64,000 bases of DNA from RHKX01 sp963823275 (GTDB taxonomy: Bacteria > Actinomycetota > Thermoleophilia > Solirubrobacterales > 70-9), in contig CAWGKW010000002.1 in assembly GCA_963823275.1 (NCBI GenBank), forward strand, positions 1,281,673 to 1,345,672, written 5' to 3'. The notes under the pieces were generated by a model. It was not told where the DNA came from. It made no database searches and worked only from the letters and a program-made list of their open reading frames with translations. The translations under genes and the position numbers were made by a program. Numbering within the stretch: position 1 is the first letter of the stretch; every line of letters starts with the position of its first letter. Positions 61,223-64,000 of the stretch are shown one piece after another.

Positions 61223-61516
61223 CTACCCGCAGGGCACACTCGGACGCACAGCTCGTCAGCTGCCACAGCGTGCCGCAATAGCGTGGACTCTCTTGCTGCT
61301 GCTGCTGCCTCCTCATTCTGCAAGTGTGCCTTGGCCTGTTTCTGTCACCAAGACTTTGCTGTCAGCATCAACAGCCTCCCTCTGGCTGCCTTGTTTCACG
61401 TGTCTGTTTTTGTGTGTTTCTCCCCTGCACCCTGGCAGGTGCCCACTGTGGTTGACAAGGCCATCAAGAGTGAGGGGGGTGGTCAGGGCGCTGTTAGGCG
61501 CCCTGCACCCTGGCAG

Positions 61517-64000
<2,484 letters not shown>

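Noticed and set aside
61223..61438. An additional exon upstream of 61439
   Set aside because: No open segment matches the expected preceding PANK residues; the stretch is pyrimidine- and CTG-rich like an intron.

Overview
The first ~61.2 kb is dense, high-GC bacterial DNA (short intergenic gaps, many ATGA/GTGA stop-start overlaps, GTG/TTG starts). The gene content suggests a high-GC actinobacterium, perhaps class Thermoleophilia (Solirubrobacterales/Gaiellales-like): a menaquinone pathway, GatCAB, an NDH-2, an HDOD-LuxR fusion and actinobacterial-type lipoproteins. This placement is inference. No rRNA, tRNA, IS element or CRISPR array was seen. The last ~2.8 kb (from about 61,223) is a different kind of DNA: intron-containing, rich in CTG/CAG and TG repeats, and encoding a green-plant-type pantothenate kinase 2/DUF89 phosphatase domain. 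It looks like green-algal nuclear DNA, so the window most likely contains a chimeric assembly join.

Layout. 2-1261: end of a class A penicillin-binding protein. 1292-8291 (minus): leuB, ilvE, cimA, a DegT aminotransferase, argH and mpg, probably one operon. 8399-8794: small lipoprotein with a strong terminator. 8851-14993 (minus): XRE-cupin regulator, leuC, leuD and a SAM methyltransferase in one operon; leuA plus an SDR in another, with a leucine-rich leader peptide before leuA. 15064-18000: membrane proteins and an MDR oxidoreductase. 18007-20783: a class V aminotransferase and serA. 20937-22723: DUF4234 protein, cupin, a repeat-filled intergenic stretch, and a lipoprotein. 22731-23732: ilvC. 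23830-32570: menaquinone genes menE, menB, menA, menC, menD and menF, with a secreted beta-helix protein. 32630-34878: ilvN and ilvB. 35011-36766: zinc-ribbon membrane protein and ndh. 36823-40053: gatB, gatA, gatC. 40168-43990: membrane protein, folD, pcrA. 44076-45772: cysE and cysK. 45846-49346: nhaA, an Rrf2 regulator, an atypical response regulator and an HDOD-LuxR protein. 49374-52055: gltX and nfo (divergent, with overlapping start codons) and a Cys-rich protein. 52105-55614: dnaE. 55715-59165: three coiled-coil proteins. 59216-61222: a sugar transferase and an FG-GAP protein, both damaged. 61223-64000: algal-type DNA.

How the genes work together. CimA with LeuCD and LeuB can make 2-oxobutyrate from pyruvate and acetyl-CoA. 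IlvBN, IlvC and IlvE then make isoleucine and valine, and LeuA/LeuCD/LeuB/IlvE make leucine; only ilvD is missing from the set here. SerA with the adjacent aminotransferase feeds CysE and CysK for serine and cysteine. MenF, D, C, E, B and A take chorismate to demethylmenaquinone, and NDH-2 would use that pool.

Reliability. At least nine bacterial genes carry frameshifts, some with four indels in about 130-400 bases (leuC, menC), some at runs of 4-6 G or C, while long genes such as dnaE and pcrA are intact. Uncorrected sequencing errors are the simplest reading. The most notable non-error signals are the leuA leader peptide, a family of 3'-end hairpin repeats with compensatory stem changes, a second conserved palindromic element, a methyltransferase coupled to leuD, a response regulator with Glu in place of the phospho-Asp, and, on the algal side, an array of reiterated mini-exons.
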